A stretch of 64,000 nucleotides of DNA from Pseudomonas putida NBRC 14164 (GCF_000412675.1 NC_021505.1:1420501-1484500), one strand, 5' to 3'; positions 34,601 through 41,058 are shown, counted from the first letter of the stretch. Numbers and translations: made by a program. Notes: generated from the letters alone by a model not told the origin.

Positions 34601-37290
34601 TACGCGGCAGCTTCGAGTCTTTGCTCACGGCCATGCTGGATAATCCCCGGGCCGCCATCGGCAGCCTTGGCATGCTCACTTCGGCCCAGGTGCAGCAGAT
34701 GGTCGCGCGTAATCGGCTGCCGGCCGGCGAAAGCAGCATGCTGCACCTTGCCGGGCAAGTCGCGCGGCATGCCTTCGAACGTCCACACGCATCGGCCGTG
34801 AGTTGCGGTGAGCGGGTATTGACCTACGCCGAGCTGGATCATCGTGCCAACCGATTGGCGCATCATCTGACAAGCCTGGGGGCACGCCCTGAAGTCACGG
34901 TCGGGATCGCCCTGGAACGGTCAGTGGACGTGATCGTGGCATTCCTCGCAGTGATGAAGACCGGCGCCGCCTACGTGCCGCTGGATATAGACTATCCGCA
35001 GGACCGTCTGCAGTGGATTGTCGAAGACTCCGCCATGCATCTGCTAGTCACCAGCAGTGGCTTGCGTGAGCGCTTTGCCCAGGTTCGCAGCTGCGTTGAG
35101 CTCGACCTGCTGACAGGTCTTGAACTACCTGACAGCGCGCCGCAGGTGCAGGTGCAGGATGACAACCTGGCCTACCTGATCTATACCTCCGGCTCTACCG
35201 GCAAGCCAAAGGGTGTGGCCGTGAGCCATGGGCAGATACGCATGCATTGCCAGGCTATCGCCCAGTTGTATGAGATGGATACAGCGACCCGCGAGCTGCT
35301 GTTCATGTCGTTTGCATTCGACGGTGCTCAGGAACGCTGGCTCTCGACCTTGTCGAGTGGTGGCAGCCTCGTGGTACGCGACAACCGTTTGTGGACGGCC
35401 GAAGAAACCTGGCAGGTGTTGCATGCGCAGCGCATCGATATTGCCTGCTTCCCGCCAGCTTATCTGCAGCAGTTGGCAGAATTCGCCGAAGCATCGACGC
35501 AGGCTGCACCACCGGTGCGAATCTACTGCTTTGGCGGTGATGCCGTGCCTGATGCGCTGTTCGAGCTGGTCAAGCGTACGTTGCGTCCTCAATACCTGAC
35601 CAATGGCTACGGGCCGACAGAAACGGTCGTCACGCCCCTGTTGTGGAAGGTATCGGCGCAGCAGTCGTGCGAAGCGGTCTATGCACCGATCGGTGAACGG
35701 GTCGGTCAGCGTACCCTGCATGTACTCGACCAGGACCTGAACCCGTTGCCTGACGGCGTCGCCGGCGAGCTCTACATCGGTGGCGAGGGGGTGGCGCGAG
35801 GCTATCACCAACGCCCGGCGCTGACGGCTGAACGCTTTGTCGCAGACCCGTTCAACCCAGGCTCACGTCTGTATCGCACGGGAGATCGGGTACGCCGTCG
35901 TGCCAATGGGGTCATTGACTTCATCGGTAGGCTGGACAACCAGTTGAAGGTCCGTGGGTTCCGTATCGAGCCTGGAGAGATTGAAGCCCGTCTGCGCAAC
36001 CTTCCTGATGTCAAGGACGCGGTGGTCGTGGCCCGCGAGGTCGCCAACGGCAAGCAACTGGTGGGCTATGTGGTGTCAGCAAACGCGATGGTAATGTCGG
36101 CCCAGTTGCGTGATGCGTTGCGTGCCGAGCTGCCCGATTACATGGTGCCAGCACATGTTGTCCTGCTTGCGTCGATGCCACTTACACCAAACGGCAAGAT
36201 CGACCGTAACGCACTGCCCGCCCCCGAAGCTACCGGGCAGCGCAAGCGTGTGGCACCACGCAATGATATCGAGCGTGTACTGGCGCGTATCTGGCAGGAG
36301 GTGTTGGAGGTTGACCAAGTCGGGGTCGACGACAACTTCTTCGAGCTTGGTGGTGACTCGTTGCGGGTGCTGAAGATGCTGTCCAAGGTACGCGCGCACG
36401 AAGATCTGCCCATCGAGTTGAAGTTGCGCGATGTCATGGCCAAGCCGACTATTGGCGAACTTTCGGGCTTCACTGTCGCAGGAAATGACCTTGACCCGCT
36501 CTTGCTGCTCAACAGCCGAGTGGCCGATGCCACACCGTTGTTCTGCCTGCATGCAGGCTTCGGCACGGTATTTGACTACGAGCCGCTGGCGCGTCGCCTG
36601 GATGGCCATTGCAGTGTCTACGGCTTACAGTGCCGCATGTTGCTGGATCGTGATTGGGAAGACGACTCCCTGGAGTCGATGGCCATTGACTACGCCCAGT
36701 ACATCCGCCAGAAACAACCTGAGGGCCCTTATCGACTGATGGGTTGGTCGCTGGGTGGATCACTGGCGGTGATGGTTGCTCGTGAACTGGAAAACCAAGG
36801 GCAGCAAGTAGCGGCGCTAGGCCTGGTTGACAGCTTCATGCCCAAGCCAGAGGTAGTACCGGCTGAAGGCGACTGGGGTAATGATTTGCGTGGTTTCCTG
36901 AGCGTGGTCCTGGGCATTGCGAAGGAGCAACTGCCCGCGGGGGTGGTGCCTGTCGATACCGAGGCGGCTGCCCTGGAACAAATGGTCCAACAATGGCGCG
37001 CCGATCATTGCGAGCAATCGGCCTATGCCGATATCAGCAGCGGCGAGTTGGCCCATACTTTCGTCGTTGCCATGCGATTGAAGGCGCTGTCCTCACAGAT
37101 CAGCGGTTTGCCGAGCACCTCGGCACAGGCCTCATGCTGGTGGGCGGGCGACACCGTCAGCCCGTACTGGACCCGCCGTAGTACCGTTAACGTGGCTATC
37201 AACGCCGGGCATTACGACATCCTCAAACACCCGGAAGTGATTGATGGCCTGGTGACAATGGTGCAAGAGGTAGACAAGGTAAGTGACTGA
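19660..37290 (+). CDS. Pyoverdine terminal NRPS, four modules with thioesterase
   Basis: A 5,876-residue synthetase arranged C-A-T-E, C-A-T-E, C-A-T-E, C-A-T-TE. The A-domain YTSGSTG motifs lie near residues 654, 2157, 3672 and 5175. The carriers are GGDS near 1044, 2557, 4064 and 5564. Epimerase HHLVVDGVSW lies near 1222, 2736 and 4242. C domains 2-4 are DCL-type (HHILMDGWS), as expected after E domains. Pocket codes read by eye are D-L-W-N-N-A-L-T-Y (Ala-like), D-V-W-H-F-G-R-I-N (unusual, perhaps Glu), D-V-W-H-V-S-L-I-D (Ser) and D-G-E-C-C-G-G-V-T (uncertain; position fits hydroxyornithine). The thioesterase has GWSLGGS near 5698 and a catalytic-type His (AGHYD) near 5850 to release or cyclise the peptide. 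ATG 19660 is one base after the previous stop and has GAGG nine bases upstream; ATG 19681 is possible. Confidence 0.93.
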   Translation: MQTDNRNMELVQRFIGLPSAQRKLFLEKLASKGMSLAQLPIPQTRQNAEWLPLSYAQQRQWFLWQLEPQSSAYNIPAALRFSGELDIAALQRSFEVLIGRHEILRTTFSLEDEQAVQVVHASLKFELAVESVASQEPGILQACLEAEARQPFDLQHGPLLRAKLLKLAPQEHVLVLTLHHIVADGWSMPVMVEDLLRLYEGASQGHDIQLPPLPIQYADYAIWQRAWMEAGEKDRQLEYWQAQLGDEQPVLELPTDRPRPALHSQQGARLEIPLAAELTSSLKRLAQQQGVTPFMLLLASFQTLLHRYSGQSDIRVGVPIANRNRVETERLAGFFVNTQVLRAEFGLNITFAELLEQVRQRALGAQAHQDLPFEQLVEALQPERSLSLSPLFQVMYNHQSQTRQDSARNLPGLVMEELTWGSHVAKFDLALDTFDHESGISAALTYATDLFDAPTIERMAAHWVNLLASIVTQPNQPVAGLSMLDGQELQRVLRDWNSTQAEYHADQCMHQLFETQAKATPDAPALLFAEHELSYAQLNERANQLAHRLRQQGVGPDVLVGIAMERTPDMVVGLLAILKAGGAYVPLDPEYPQDRIEYMLEDSQSILLLSQSHLLARMPEEFHARTLLLDQLSLASYPTTDPVCITQPGNLAYSIYTSGSTGKPKGVLIEHRNVTALIGWAQSVYSQQDLCGVLASTSICFDLSVWELFVTLSAGGYVVLAANALELPHLAAKERVQLVNTVPSAIKMLHETGGLPATVRTINLAGEALKQSLVDDLYATGHVQQVYDLYGPSEDTTYSTFTLRAAHGKANIGRPIANSSVYLLSDAVAPVPVGVNGELYMAGAGLARGYLGRPGLTAERFIPDPFDEQGGGRMYRTGDLARYQAGGLIEYVGRIDHQVKIRGFRIELGEIEARLQAHEAVREAVLLAQDGPSGKQLVGYVVPVDEALTGTPAQQSTLRDALRSRLKQNLPEYMVPAQLLFLAKLPLTPNGKLDRKVLPQPDVSHFQASHVAPRSELEREIAAVWASVLKLEKVGITDNFFELGGDSIISLQVVSRARQAGVQFTPKQLFQYQTVQGLASVARLADNLAIDQGVVTGSMPLTPVQHWFFDQAITRPHHFNQSVLLAPSEQIDAQRLSAALGCVLQHHDALRLGFDQVAGQWQGTFQDVDAHDVLWDRSVDDIEALSRLADDAQASFTLGGPLLRAVLVTLADGAQRLLLVVHHLVVDGVSWRVLLEDLQGAYQLLAAGQPVALPAKTSSFKAWAEQVQRYGKSDDLAQELAYWRDHLCDADDALPVDNPQGGNLQRDAAYASSHLDAQWTHKLLHEAPAAYRTQINDLLLTALARVISRWTGRSQVLVRLEGHGREDVFDQIDLTRTVGWFTSIYPVKLDVQPQLDSTIKTIKEQLRAVPDKGIGYGLLRYMGSDESQDILAQLPKGEIVFNYLGQFDGSFADENTLFRPAREYGGANQSEDAALGSLLALNGQVYAGELKMGWTFSRELFDESTIQRLAQEYVEELKQLISYCSDARHHGMTPSDFPLAALNQAQLDSLPIDAAQVADIYPLSPMQQGMLFHTLYEQSAGNYINQLRVDVEGLQVEPFKQAWQAALQAHDILRTGFIWEGDLDQAVQVVCRSVALPFEEHDWRGQPAREHALQALAEGERQRGFPLDAAPLLRLVLVRTGADQYHFIYTHHHILMDGWSTSRLLGEVLQRYTGNWRASSTTHYRDYIGWLQRQDGNAAETFWKGQLANLQQPTRLAQAVRLPVDGRPSGHAALHDIFDREQTARIEAFARTNRVTVNTLVQSAWMLLLQRYTGQDTVCFGATVAGRPADLPGVEEQIGLFINTLPVVGSPRSEQTVGQWINQVQANNLAMRELEHTPLYEIQRWAGAGGEALFDNILVFENYPVSEALQQGAPSGLRFGEVDNVEQTNYPLSVAVGLGNVLSIRYTYDRALWSEIAIQGVAGHLRNVLQALVEDANRPVSELPLLDEQQQRLVVEQWNRCQPTATDGLSVSALIEAQVARTPQAQAVRFADESLTYQGLNDRANQLAHELRALGVGPDVLVGIAMERSLDLVVGLLAILKAGGAYVPMDPEYPRERLTYMLEDSGVHLLLTNQACQAKLPVPDQVECVLVDHGALRMAEAPGNLPNVTEPGNLAYMIYTSGSTGRPKGAGIDQQALCSRLLWMQAAYALGEDDVVLQKTSFSFDVSVWELLWPLTCGARLLLSRQGDQRDPALLIELIRTHGVTTLHFIPSMLRNFLEAEGLAQCHSLKRLFSGGEALSSDLLNKALECLPHVQIYNRYGPVEATINATHSQALSARNGDVEIGNALPDTRILILDAGLQPVPVGVCGELYIGGKALARGYHRKALLSAERFVPDPFAQHSGDRLYRTGDLARYRVDGAVEYVGRIDHQVKIRGFRIELGEIEACLQEHASVLHAVVVAQPGPQGHQLVGYVVPAPSAGPEIDDGQLAELRDELRSILKASLPDYMVPTHLVFLQQLPLSPNGKLDRKALPQPDASLLQADYVAPQSQLEKQLAAIWADVLKLEKVGLTDNFFELGGDSIISLQVVSRARLAGVQFTPKELFEHQTVQALAAVARRSTGLVIDQGPVTGSMPLTPVQRRFFAVEIPARHHWNQSVLLRPRAPLDMSTLTTALQALLDHHDALRLRFECTEGDWSAHFAPQQAQAVIWQRALESVEQLHALANEAQRSLSLEHGPMLRVLLVTLPDASQRLFLAIHHLVVDGVSWRVLLEDLQQAYQAVNAGQPVKLPAKTSAFKAWSQRLHAYAGSAELQREMAYWQASLQGIGSAPLPVDHAAGRNLAKYATSVATQLDPTYTRQLLQEAPAAYRTQINDLLLTALARVVARWIGQPEVVIRLEGHGREDLFDDIDVTRTVGWFTSIYPVKLKPITQMAASIKAVKEQLRAVPDKGVGYGVLRYLGGEEQQRALELLPQGDIVFNYLGQFDGSFADEAAFLVPATERCGEGQDENTPLSSLLAINGQVYAGELKLSWTFSQEVFEESTVQYLADELAQELKAVITHCCKTEHHGVTPSDFPLAGLTQAQLDSLPLPAAEIADVYPLAPMQQGMLFHTLFDQQAGNYINQLRVDVHGLDVQRFKQAWQATFDAHDILRTGFLMQGELEQAVQVVRKAVELPFSEHDWRGQPALEQALQALAEGERQRGFDLAAAPLLRLVLVRTGDDSYQLIYTNHHILMDGWSTSRLLGEVLQRYAGVAPQAQATHYRDYIAWLQNQDAAVAEAFWKAQLASLDEPTRLAQAIAGSAGVAGTGYGDHRLAFDHEQTARIEAFARANRVTVNTLVQSAWLLLLQRCTGQASVCFGATVAGRPADLPGVEEQIGLFINTLPVIGAPRAEQTVAEWIGQVQAGNLAVREFEHTPLYDVQRWAGQGGDALFDSILVFENYPVSEALQQGAPGGLRFGEVVVQEQTNYPLTLVVELGATLSMQYSHDRALWSDETIGRLAGYFTNLLQALTDRADAVIGELPMLAQPEQQLMVEGWNHTQAAYPNERSIHSLIEAQVFATPDAPALVFGEQTLSYVELNRRANQLAHKLRELGVGPDALVGIAMERSLEMVIGLLGIVKAGGAYVPLDPEYPQDRLAYMFADSGIGLLLTQSHLRDNLPIPAGLRSLDLDVEDLSGFSDANPAVDVAPLNLAYVIYTSGSTGRPKGAGNSHQALVNRLWWMQKAYGLDASDSVLQKTPFSFDVSVWEFFWPLMTGARLVVAQPGAHRDPQLLVDTINQHGISTLHFVPSMLQAFMTHEAVESCTSLKRVVCSGEALPAELARQTLQRLPAAGLYNLYGPTEAAIDVTHWTCQPDESISVPIGQPIDNLKTHILEGSLQPAVRGSAGELYLGGVGLARGYHQRPSLTAERFVPDPFSDNGGRLYRTGDLARYRADGVIDYAGRIDHQVKIRGLRIELGEIEARLLELPSVQEAVVLAQDGSSGKQLVGYVVPVDNTQDESALRDSLREALKAGLPDYMVPAHLLLLDKLPVTPNGKLDRKALPQPDASQLQGEYVAPQSELEQQIAAIWADVLKLERVGLTDNFFELGGDSIISLQVVSRARLQDIQFTPKELFENQTVQRLAAIARRNVRSAVDQGKVSGSMPLTPIQQWFFAEDIPQRQHWNQSVLLQPSEILHSETLGAALSALVEHHDALRLSFDQSESGWHAAFKEAPQALLWTRSVTDASQLSLVTEQAQRSLNLEQGPLLRAVLIDLADGGQRLLLVIHHLVVDGVSWRVLLADLQQVYLALRDGQPLNLPEKTSSFKAWGQQLRDYAASPQLVAQMDYWQAQLQGTSDALPCDNPQGGNLQKHAASVSSCLDRERTRQLLQVAPAAYRTQINDLLLTALARVVCRWTAHPQLLVRLEGHGREDLFEGIDLSRTVGWFTSMYPVNLHPQRGMGDSIKAIKEQLRAVPDKGMGYGLLRYLGDEQARNTLVQLPHGEVVFNYLGQFDGSFDASSALFVPAKEYPGAPQDKSAPLASMLTINGQVYGGELKLNWSFSRDRFAQATLQRLADDYVTELNALIEHCCLQQHTGVTPSDFPLAGLNQSQLDSLPVPVQQVADIYPLSPMQQGMLFYTLQGSESGLYINQTSVEVAGLEIDRFITAWNQVIVRHDILRTGFWLSPMLAEPLQVVHRQAELPTRVLDWRGREVSTDDLQALAADETAQGFDLMSAPLMRLTLVRLDDERLHLIWTRHHILMDGWSNSRLLGEVLQCYHGQGSSVPVTRFAEYIRWLARQPQAALQAFWSGKLRELESPTLLAGTVAPYADSKLEGHDALYLHWDAAKTSRLRQQAQRLRVTPNTLIQATWLLLLQRYTGQSSVCFGATVAGRPAGLAGSDEMLGLFINTLPVVQAPQPDVVVSDWLQQLQAYNLELRDHEHAALADVQRWAGQPGQALFDSIVVFENYPVDERLRESADGTLRFGEVSNRDVTNFAMDLAVHLSETLSVEFLYLRSRFTQAATDAIRGSFESLLTAMLDNPRAAIGSLGMLTSAQVQQMVARNRLPAGESSMLHLAGQVARHAFERPHASAVSCGERVLTYAELDHRANRLAHHLTSLGARPEVTVGIALERSVDVIVAFLAVMKTGAAYVPLDIDYPQDRLQWIVEDSAMHLLVTSSGLRERFAQVRSCVELDLLTGLELPDSAPQVQVQDDNLAYLIYTSGSTGKPKGVAVSHGQIRMHCQAIAQLYEMDTATRELLFMSFAFDGAQERWLSTLSSGGSLVVRDNRLWTAEETWQVLHAQRIDIACFPPAYLQQLAEFAEASTQAAPPVRIYCFGGDAVPDALFELVKRTLRPQYLTNGYGPTETVVTPLLWKVSAQQSCEAVYAPIGERVGQRTLHVLDQDLNPLPDGVAGELYIGGEGVARGYHQRPALTAERFVADPFNPGSRLYRTGDRVRRRANGVIDFIGRLDNQLKVRGFRIEPGEIEARLRNLPDVKDAVVVAREVANGKQLVGYVVSANAMVMSAQLRDALRAELPDYMVPAHVVLLASMPLTPNGKIDRNALPAPEATGQRKRVAPRNDIERVLARIWQEVLEVDQVGVDDNFFELGGDSLRVLKMLSKVRAHEDLPIELKLRDVMAKPTIGELSGFTVAGNDLDPLLLLNSRVADATPLFCLHAGFGTVFDYEPLARRLDGHCSVYGLQCRMLLDRDWEDDSLESMAIDYAQYIRQKQPEGPYRLMGWSLGGSLAVMVARELENQGQQVAALGLVDSFMPKPEVVPAEGDWGNDLRGFLSVVLGIAKEQLPAGVVPVDTEAAALEQMVQQWRADHCEQSAYADISSGELAHTFVVAMRLKALSSQISGLPSTSAQASCWWAGDTVSPYWTRRSTVNVAINAGHYDILKHPEVIDGLVTMVQEVDKVSD
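28942..31824 (+). repeat. Duplicated C-A-(half)T unit, copy 2
   Basis: Partner of 11673-14555. Sparse differences are visible, for example GCAGAC...GGTTTG near 30,510-30,530 against GAAGAC...GCCTTG near 13,240-13,260. Here the unit runs into a GGDS carrier and an epimerization domain instead of a GGHS carrier and stop. The recombination joint therefore lies within the carrier, just before the phosphopantetheine site. Confidence 0.85.
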
Positions 37291-37331
37291 CGGAGCATGC
37301 CCCTGAACCACGGGCTTTGCCTGGGCTCAGC

Positions 37332-37376
37332 AACCTGCGGTGTCATTCGTCAAGGATGATTCCGCAGGTTTTTTTT
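37332..37376 (+). terminator. Rho-independent terminator of the NRPS operon
   Basis: A perfect 9-bp stem, AACCTGCGG (37332-37340) with CCGCAGGTT (37362-37370), runs into a tract of eight T residues. It lies 42 bases after the NRPS stop. Confidence 0.85.
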
Positions 37377-37461
37377 GCTTGGGCTGCGGGTGCAGCCCTG
37401 CCGCTATCCAGGTAGGGCAGGCTTGTTGCCCCCTGGGCGGATACTGATTGCCGGTACCGGG

Positions 37462-37491
37462 AAAAAAAAACGCCCTTCACGAAGAAGGGCG
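37462..37491 (-). terminator. Rho-independent terminator of fpvA
   Basis: On the minus strand, stem CGCCCTT/AAGGGCG (37485-37491 with 37471-37477) is followed by nine U residues (A-run at 37462-37470). It lies 23 bases past the receptor stop and ends the convergent transcript. Confidence 0.85.
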
Positions 37492-37513
37492 CTGTTCACA
37501 CTGGCTTGCAGGA

Positions 37514-39970
37514 TCAGAAATCGTAGCGGACATCGAGTGTTGCATTACGTGGTGCACCGTAGTGACCGTAGCTGCCGGCCATGCCGGAGTAGTATTTTTC
37601 GTCAAACAGGTTGTTGACGTTGACGGTAGCCGCCAGGTGTTCGGTGACCTGGTAGCGGGCCATCAGGTTGACGACGGCATAATCGTCATCCTTGGCCTTT
37701 GCGTTGTTGATGTTGGTAAAGGTCAGCGATTTGCTCGAATCCCAGTTCACGCCACCGCCTATCGTTAACTTGTCCCAATCGCCTTTGAGGTGATAGGTGG
37801 TCCACAGGCGGAAGGTGTCCATGGGCAATTGCGTGGTCAGGCGCTCCCCATCGGCATCCTTGGTTTTGGCATGGCTATAACCTGTCTGTACGTTCCAGCC
37901 CGGTGCGATCTCACCCGTGACTTCAAGGTCGAAGCCCTTGGTCTTGGCCCCGTCGACTGCGCGATAGGCCGATGAGCCGGTTGGAGTGAGCTGGCCAGGA
38001 TCGAGTTCGGCAAAATTGTCGCGCTCGACCATGAATACAGCAGCGCTGGTGTTAAGCCGGCCCTGGAAGAACTCGCCTTTCCAGCCAGCTTCGTAGTTCT
38101 TGCCGACAACCGGCTCGAGGACTTTGCCATCCTTGTCCATCGAAGTCTGCGGCTTGAAGATGTCGGTGTAGCTGAAGTACACGGATTGTTCAGGCGTCAG
38201 GTCATAGATCAAACCTGCGTACGGCGTTACCTGGCCGGTTTCACGCATCTTGCTGACCGTATTGGTGTTGGCGATCAGGGATGTCAGGTCGGAGTCGTAG
38301 GTGTACTGCGAAACTCGGGCACCAAGCAGCAGGTGCAGATCATCGGTGACGTTGAAACGGTTGGCCACGTAGTAGCCGCTCTGGCGTGTCTTGATGTTGA
38401 AAATCAAGGATGGACGGTAGCCGTCGCGTGCCAGGTAGTTGTCCCAAGTGTAGAAGTTGAAGGTGGCGATCCCGCCCGTCTGGGAGCGGTGGTCATTCTC
38501 GTATTCAGAGTAGTTGTAGCCCAGCACCAGATCATGGCTGCGGCCGAACAGGTCGTAGGTGCCAGCGAGATTGACGTCCAGGCCTTTTTGCGTTTGGTCG
38601 GCAGAAATCTTGGCCCGCTCGGCGCTTGCCGAACCGGTTGCTTCGTTCAGGTAAGTGACACCCGACGTGCTCCGATACCATCCCAAGTCTGCGTCTCGGT
38701 CCACATCCATGTAGTTGGCCACTACCCGCAGCTTCCAGTCGTTCACCAACTGCTGCTCCAGGGTAGCGGTGTAGTTCATGGTCTCGAAATCATCGTACAT
38801 CCACCGTGCGCCAGAACTGGTGGAGCGGGAGAAATCGGTTTGCTTGCCATTGGTGAACAGCAAAGGAACGCCAGGCGAGCCAGTTGAGCGGTATTTCTGG
38901 TAGTCGACGCCAAAACGTACCAGGGTCGTGTCGGTCACATCGGCCTCGACGACGCCATAAAAGATTTCGCGTTTCTGGTCGTACCAATCCATGAATGTGT
39001 GGTTGTCTTGCTTGGCCGCAACCATGCGCCCTCGCACATTGCCAGTTTCAGTCAACGGGCCAGAGACATCGGCTTCGCTGCGGTAATTGTCCCAGGAGCC
39101 TACGCTGCCCTTGATATAAGACTTGAACTCATGGGTTGGTTTTTTGCGAATCAGGTTGATGACCCCGCCGGGTTCGCCTGCCCCTGTCATGAGGCCTGTG
39201 GCGCCGCGGACGATCTCTACCCGGTCGTACAACGCCATGTCCAACAGTGTGCTGGGCATGTTGCGCGTCTGGTTCTCTTGGCTGGTATTGACGCCATCGA
39301 ACTGGTAGGTGTCGATGGCGCTGCCACGTGAATAGACGTTGAAACGTTCCCCGCCGTCTTGGGAAATGGTGATACCTGGCGTCTGTTTCAGTACGTCGGT
39401 AATAGCGCCCAGATGCTGGTCATCCATGCGCTGACGGGTGACAACGGTGATCGATTGCGGTGTTTCACGAAGCGACAGGTTCATTTTTGTGGCCGTGCTT
39501 GTCACGCCCGTCGTGTAAGAGCCTGTGCCTTCGGTGGTTGCGTCTAGGCCGACGCTATTGACGTTAGTCGCCGAAAGCTCGACCTGGCCGTCCTTTGCGG
39601 CAGAGCCCGCCGTTACCGTCACCGTGTTGCCGTCGATCTGATAACGCAGCCCACTGCCGCCCAGCAGGATGCGCAGCGATGTCGCGAGGTCGTGACGGCC
39701 CTTAAGTGCCGAGGACTGCAAGCCACCGATGTCCTCCGGGCTATACAGCAACTGCGTATCTGTCTGCTTGGCCAACGCCTGCAACGCCGAGTTCATCGAC
39801 TGTGCCGGAATATCCAGCGCCCATTCCTGCGCCTGCACCTGGGCAACCATCGCAGTGGACAACGCCAGACCGATGCCGGCGTGTGACAACGCGTGCCAGG
39901 GCCGAAGGGAATGACGGATCAGTAACGCTTTTGCAAGCGGGTTGAGCGGGCCGGGCAAGGACTTGGACAT
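37514..39970 (-). CDS. fpvA: TonB-dependent ferripyoverdine receptor FpvA
   Basis: An 818-residue outer-membrane receptor. It has a long signal region ending near AQVQA (about residue 47), then a secretin/TonB N-terminal (STN) signalling domain near 50-105 (DIPAQSMNSALQALAKQTD). A TonB-box-like VELSATNV follows near 130, then a plug with RETPQSITVVTRQRMDDQ and GERFNVYSRG, and a beta-barrel ending in the terminal Phe typical of porin-like proteins (VRYDF). Ferripyoverdine receptors with an STN domain both import the siderophore and can signal to an anti-sigma factor. It is convergent with the NRPS operon, each with its own terminator, and this location supports the pyoverdine assignment. No sigma/anti-sigma pair adjoins it here. 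A close paralogue lies at 48559-51006. Confidence 0.92.
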   Translation of the reverse strand: MSKSLPGPLNPLAKALLIRHSLRPWHALSHAGIGLALSTAMVAQVQAQEWALDIPAQSMNSALQALAKQTDTQLLYSPEDIGGLQSSALKGRHDLATSLRILLGGSGLRYQIDGNTVTVTAGSAAKDGQVELSATNVNSVGLDATTEGTGSYTTGVTSTATKMNLSLRETPQSITVVTRQRMDDQHLGAITDVLKQTPGITISQDGGERFNVYSRGSAIDTYQFDGVNTSQENQTRNMPSTLLDMALYDRVEIVRGATGLMTGAGEPGGVINLIRKKPTHEFKSYIKGSVGSWDNYRSEADVSGPLTETGNVRGRMVAAKQDNHTFMDWYDQKREIFYGVVEADVTDTTLVRFGVDYQKYRSTGSPGVPLLFTNGKQTDFSRSTSSGARWMYDDFETMNYTATLEQQLVNDWKLRVVANYMDVDRDADLGWYRSTSGVTYLNEATGSASAERAKISADQTQKGLDVNLAGTYDLFGRSHDLVLGYNYSEYENDHRSQTGGIATFNFYTWDNYLARDGYRPSLIFNIKTRQSGYYVANRFNVTDDLHLLLGARVSQYTYDSDLTSLIANTNTVSKMRETGQVTPYAGLIYDLTPEQSVYFSYTDIFKPQTSMDKDGKVLEPVVGKNYEAGWKGEFFQGRLNTSAAVFMVERDNFAELDPGQLTPTGSSAYRAVDGAKTKGFDLEVTGEIAPGWNVQTGYSHAKTKDADGERLTTQLPMDTFRLWTTYHLKGDWDKLTIGGGVNWDSSKSLTFTNINNAKAKDDDYAVVNLMARYQVTEHLAATVNVNNLFDEKYYSGMAGSYGHYGAPRNATLDVRYDF

Positions 39971-40042
39971 CTATTGCGGTCTCGTTGGCAGAAGGGTTTT
40001 TTTAATGTCAGCTATGTGACGCAGCACCTGTGAAAAACCGGA

Positions 40043-40056
40043 ACGATTCTTATTGG
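40043..40056 (-). promoter_or_regulatory. Possible Fur-type site upstream of fpvA
   Basis: The 126 bases between fpvA and the next gene contain, on the minus strand, AATAAGAATCGT. This resembles part of a Fur box and shares ATTCTTAT with the site before the ECF sigma gene at 46832-46851. No TAAAT-N16-CGT element was found here. It is a weak call. Confidence 0.25.
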
Positions 40057-40096
40057 CTGTTTTTTTCAGCGGTGCTGCGTTAACCGCGTCACAACT

Positions 40097-40957
40097 TCAC
40101 AGTTCACGTGCTACGCGAAAACCGAGGAAGTCGCCGCGGGTTGTCTTGAGGCGGTCATTGCGGTTGGCCGAGCGGGAGAAAATTGGCGGCTCGCCCCAGT
40201 CGTTGCCACGCATGTGCGCGCGGATACATTTCGGGTCCTGAATCCAGGCGCTGCCGTCGGTGGGGGCGCCTTCATAGCTTTCGTGGTAGCAGTCGGCAAC
40301 CCATTCGTAGACGTTGCCGTGCATGTCGTACATGCCAAAGGCATTGGCCGGGTAGCTGCCCACTGGGGCTGTGTAGGTGTAGCCATCGCGTGGGCCGTAG
40401 GTGTTGGCGTGCTTGCTGATTTCGTACTTGCCCGGCTCGTCGAAGGGGAAGGGGAACGGACCGGTGGAGCCGCCGCGGGCGGCGTATTCGCGCTCGGCCT
40501 CGCTGACCATGCGGTAGGGCTTGCCGGTGGTCTTGGCGAGCCACTGGGTGTAGGCCTGAACTTCGTCGTAGTCCACGCACACCGCCGGCTGGCGGGGCCC
40601 TTGCTTATAGGTCGGCTTGCTGGCCTCGCACCAGCGGCCGGGGCGGTCGTCGCCGCTCTTGATGACGGTGCCGGTGGCCTTGATGTAGGCGTCCAGCTCG
40701 GCGGCGGTCACCTGGTAGCGGCTCATGGCGAAGGGCTTGGCGAAGGTCACGGTGTGCAACGGGCCTTCGTCGGGCTGGCGGCCGACTTCGTCGTCGGGGG
40801 CGCCCATCACGTAGCTGCCGGCGGGTAGCACGACCATTTCCGGGCAGTTCTTGCAGTCCTTGAAAACATCACCGGGCTTGGCGGCGTGGGCGTAGGCGCT
40901 GACCAGCAGCAGGCAGGTGATCTGGGCTGGCCGGTAGAGCCAGGCTTTTGCGTTCAT
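40097..40957 (-). CDS. PvdO/FGE-sulfatase-fold exported protein
   Basis: A 286-residue protein. It starts at ATG 40957 (GAGGAT seven bases upstream), because MNAKAWLYRPAQITCLLLVS is a clear signal peptide, cleaved after AYAHA near residue 25; the longer frame to 40999 adds unlike sequence. The mature part is a formylglycine-generating-enzyme (SUMF1) domain: MVVLPAGSYVMGAPDDEVGR, VTAAELDAYI, RMVSEAEREYAARGG, GMYDMHGNVYEWVADC, LGFRVAREL. In the region where true FGE enzymes carry their catalytic Cys pair, this protein reads GEPPIFSRSANRNDR, without Cys, so oxidation of Cys to formylglycine is doubtful. PvdO, a periplasmic pyoverdine-maturation protein, belongs to this fold, and the place beside fpvA suggests a related periplasmic role. 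It could equally be a paralogue of PvdO. Confidence 0.8.
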   Translation of the reverse strand: MNAKAWLYRPAQITCLLLVSAYAHAAKPGDVFKDCKNCPEMVVLPAGSYVMGAPDDEVGRQPDEGPLHTVTFAKPFAMSRYQVTAAELDAYIKATGTVIKSGDDRPGRWCEASKPTYKQGPRQPAVCVDYDEVQAYTQWLAKTTGKPYRMVSEAEREYAARGGSTGPFPFPFDEPGKYEISKHANTYGPRDGYTYTAPVGSYPANAFGMYDMHGNVYEWVADCYHESYEGAPTDGSAWIQDPKCIRAHMRGNDWGEPPIFSRSANRNDRLKTTRGDFLGFRVAREL

Positions 40958-41058
40958 GGGTGATCCTCGGAACGGGTGAATGCGTGCTGCGTTTCGCATT
41001 CAGACGAGCCGGAGCGATGGAAAATTAACCAGTGGCCAATCGGATGTGGCCTGTGTAG

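Noticed and set aside
39984..40010. TAAAA...CGA on the minus strand as the fpvA iron-starvation box
   Set aside because: Spacing and bases deviate from TAAAT-N16-CGT, and it would leave almost no 5' leader before the start codon.
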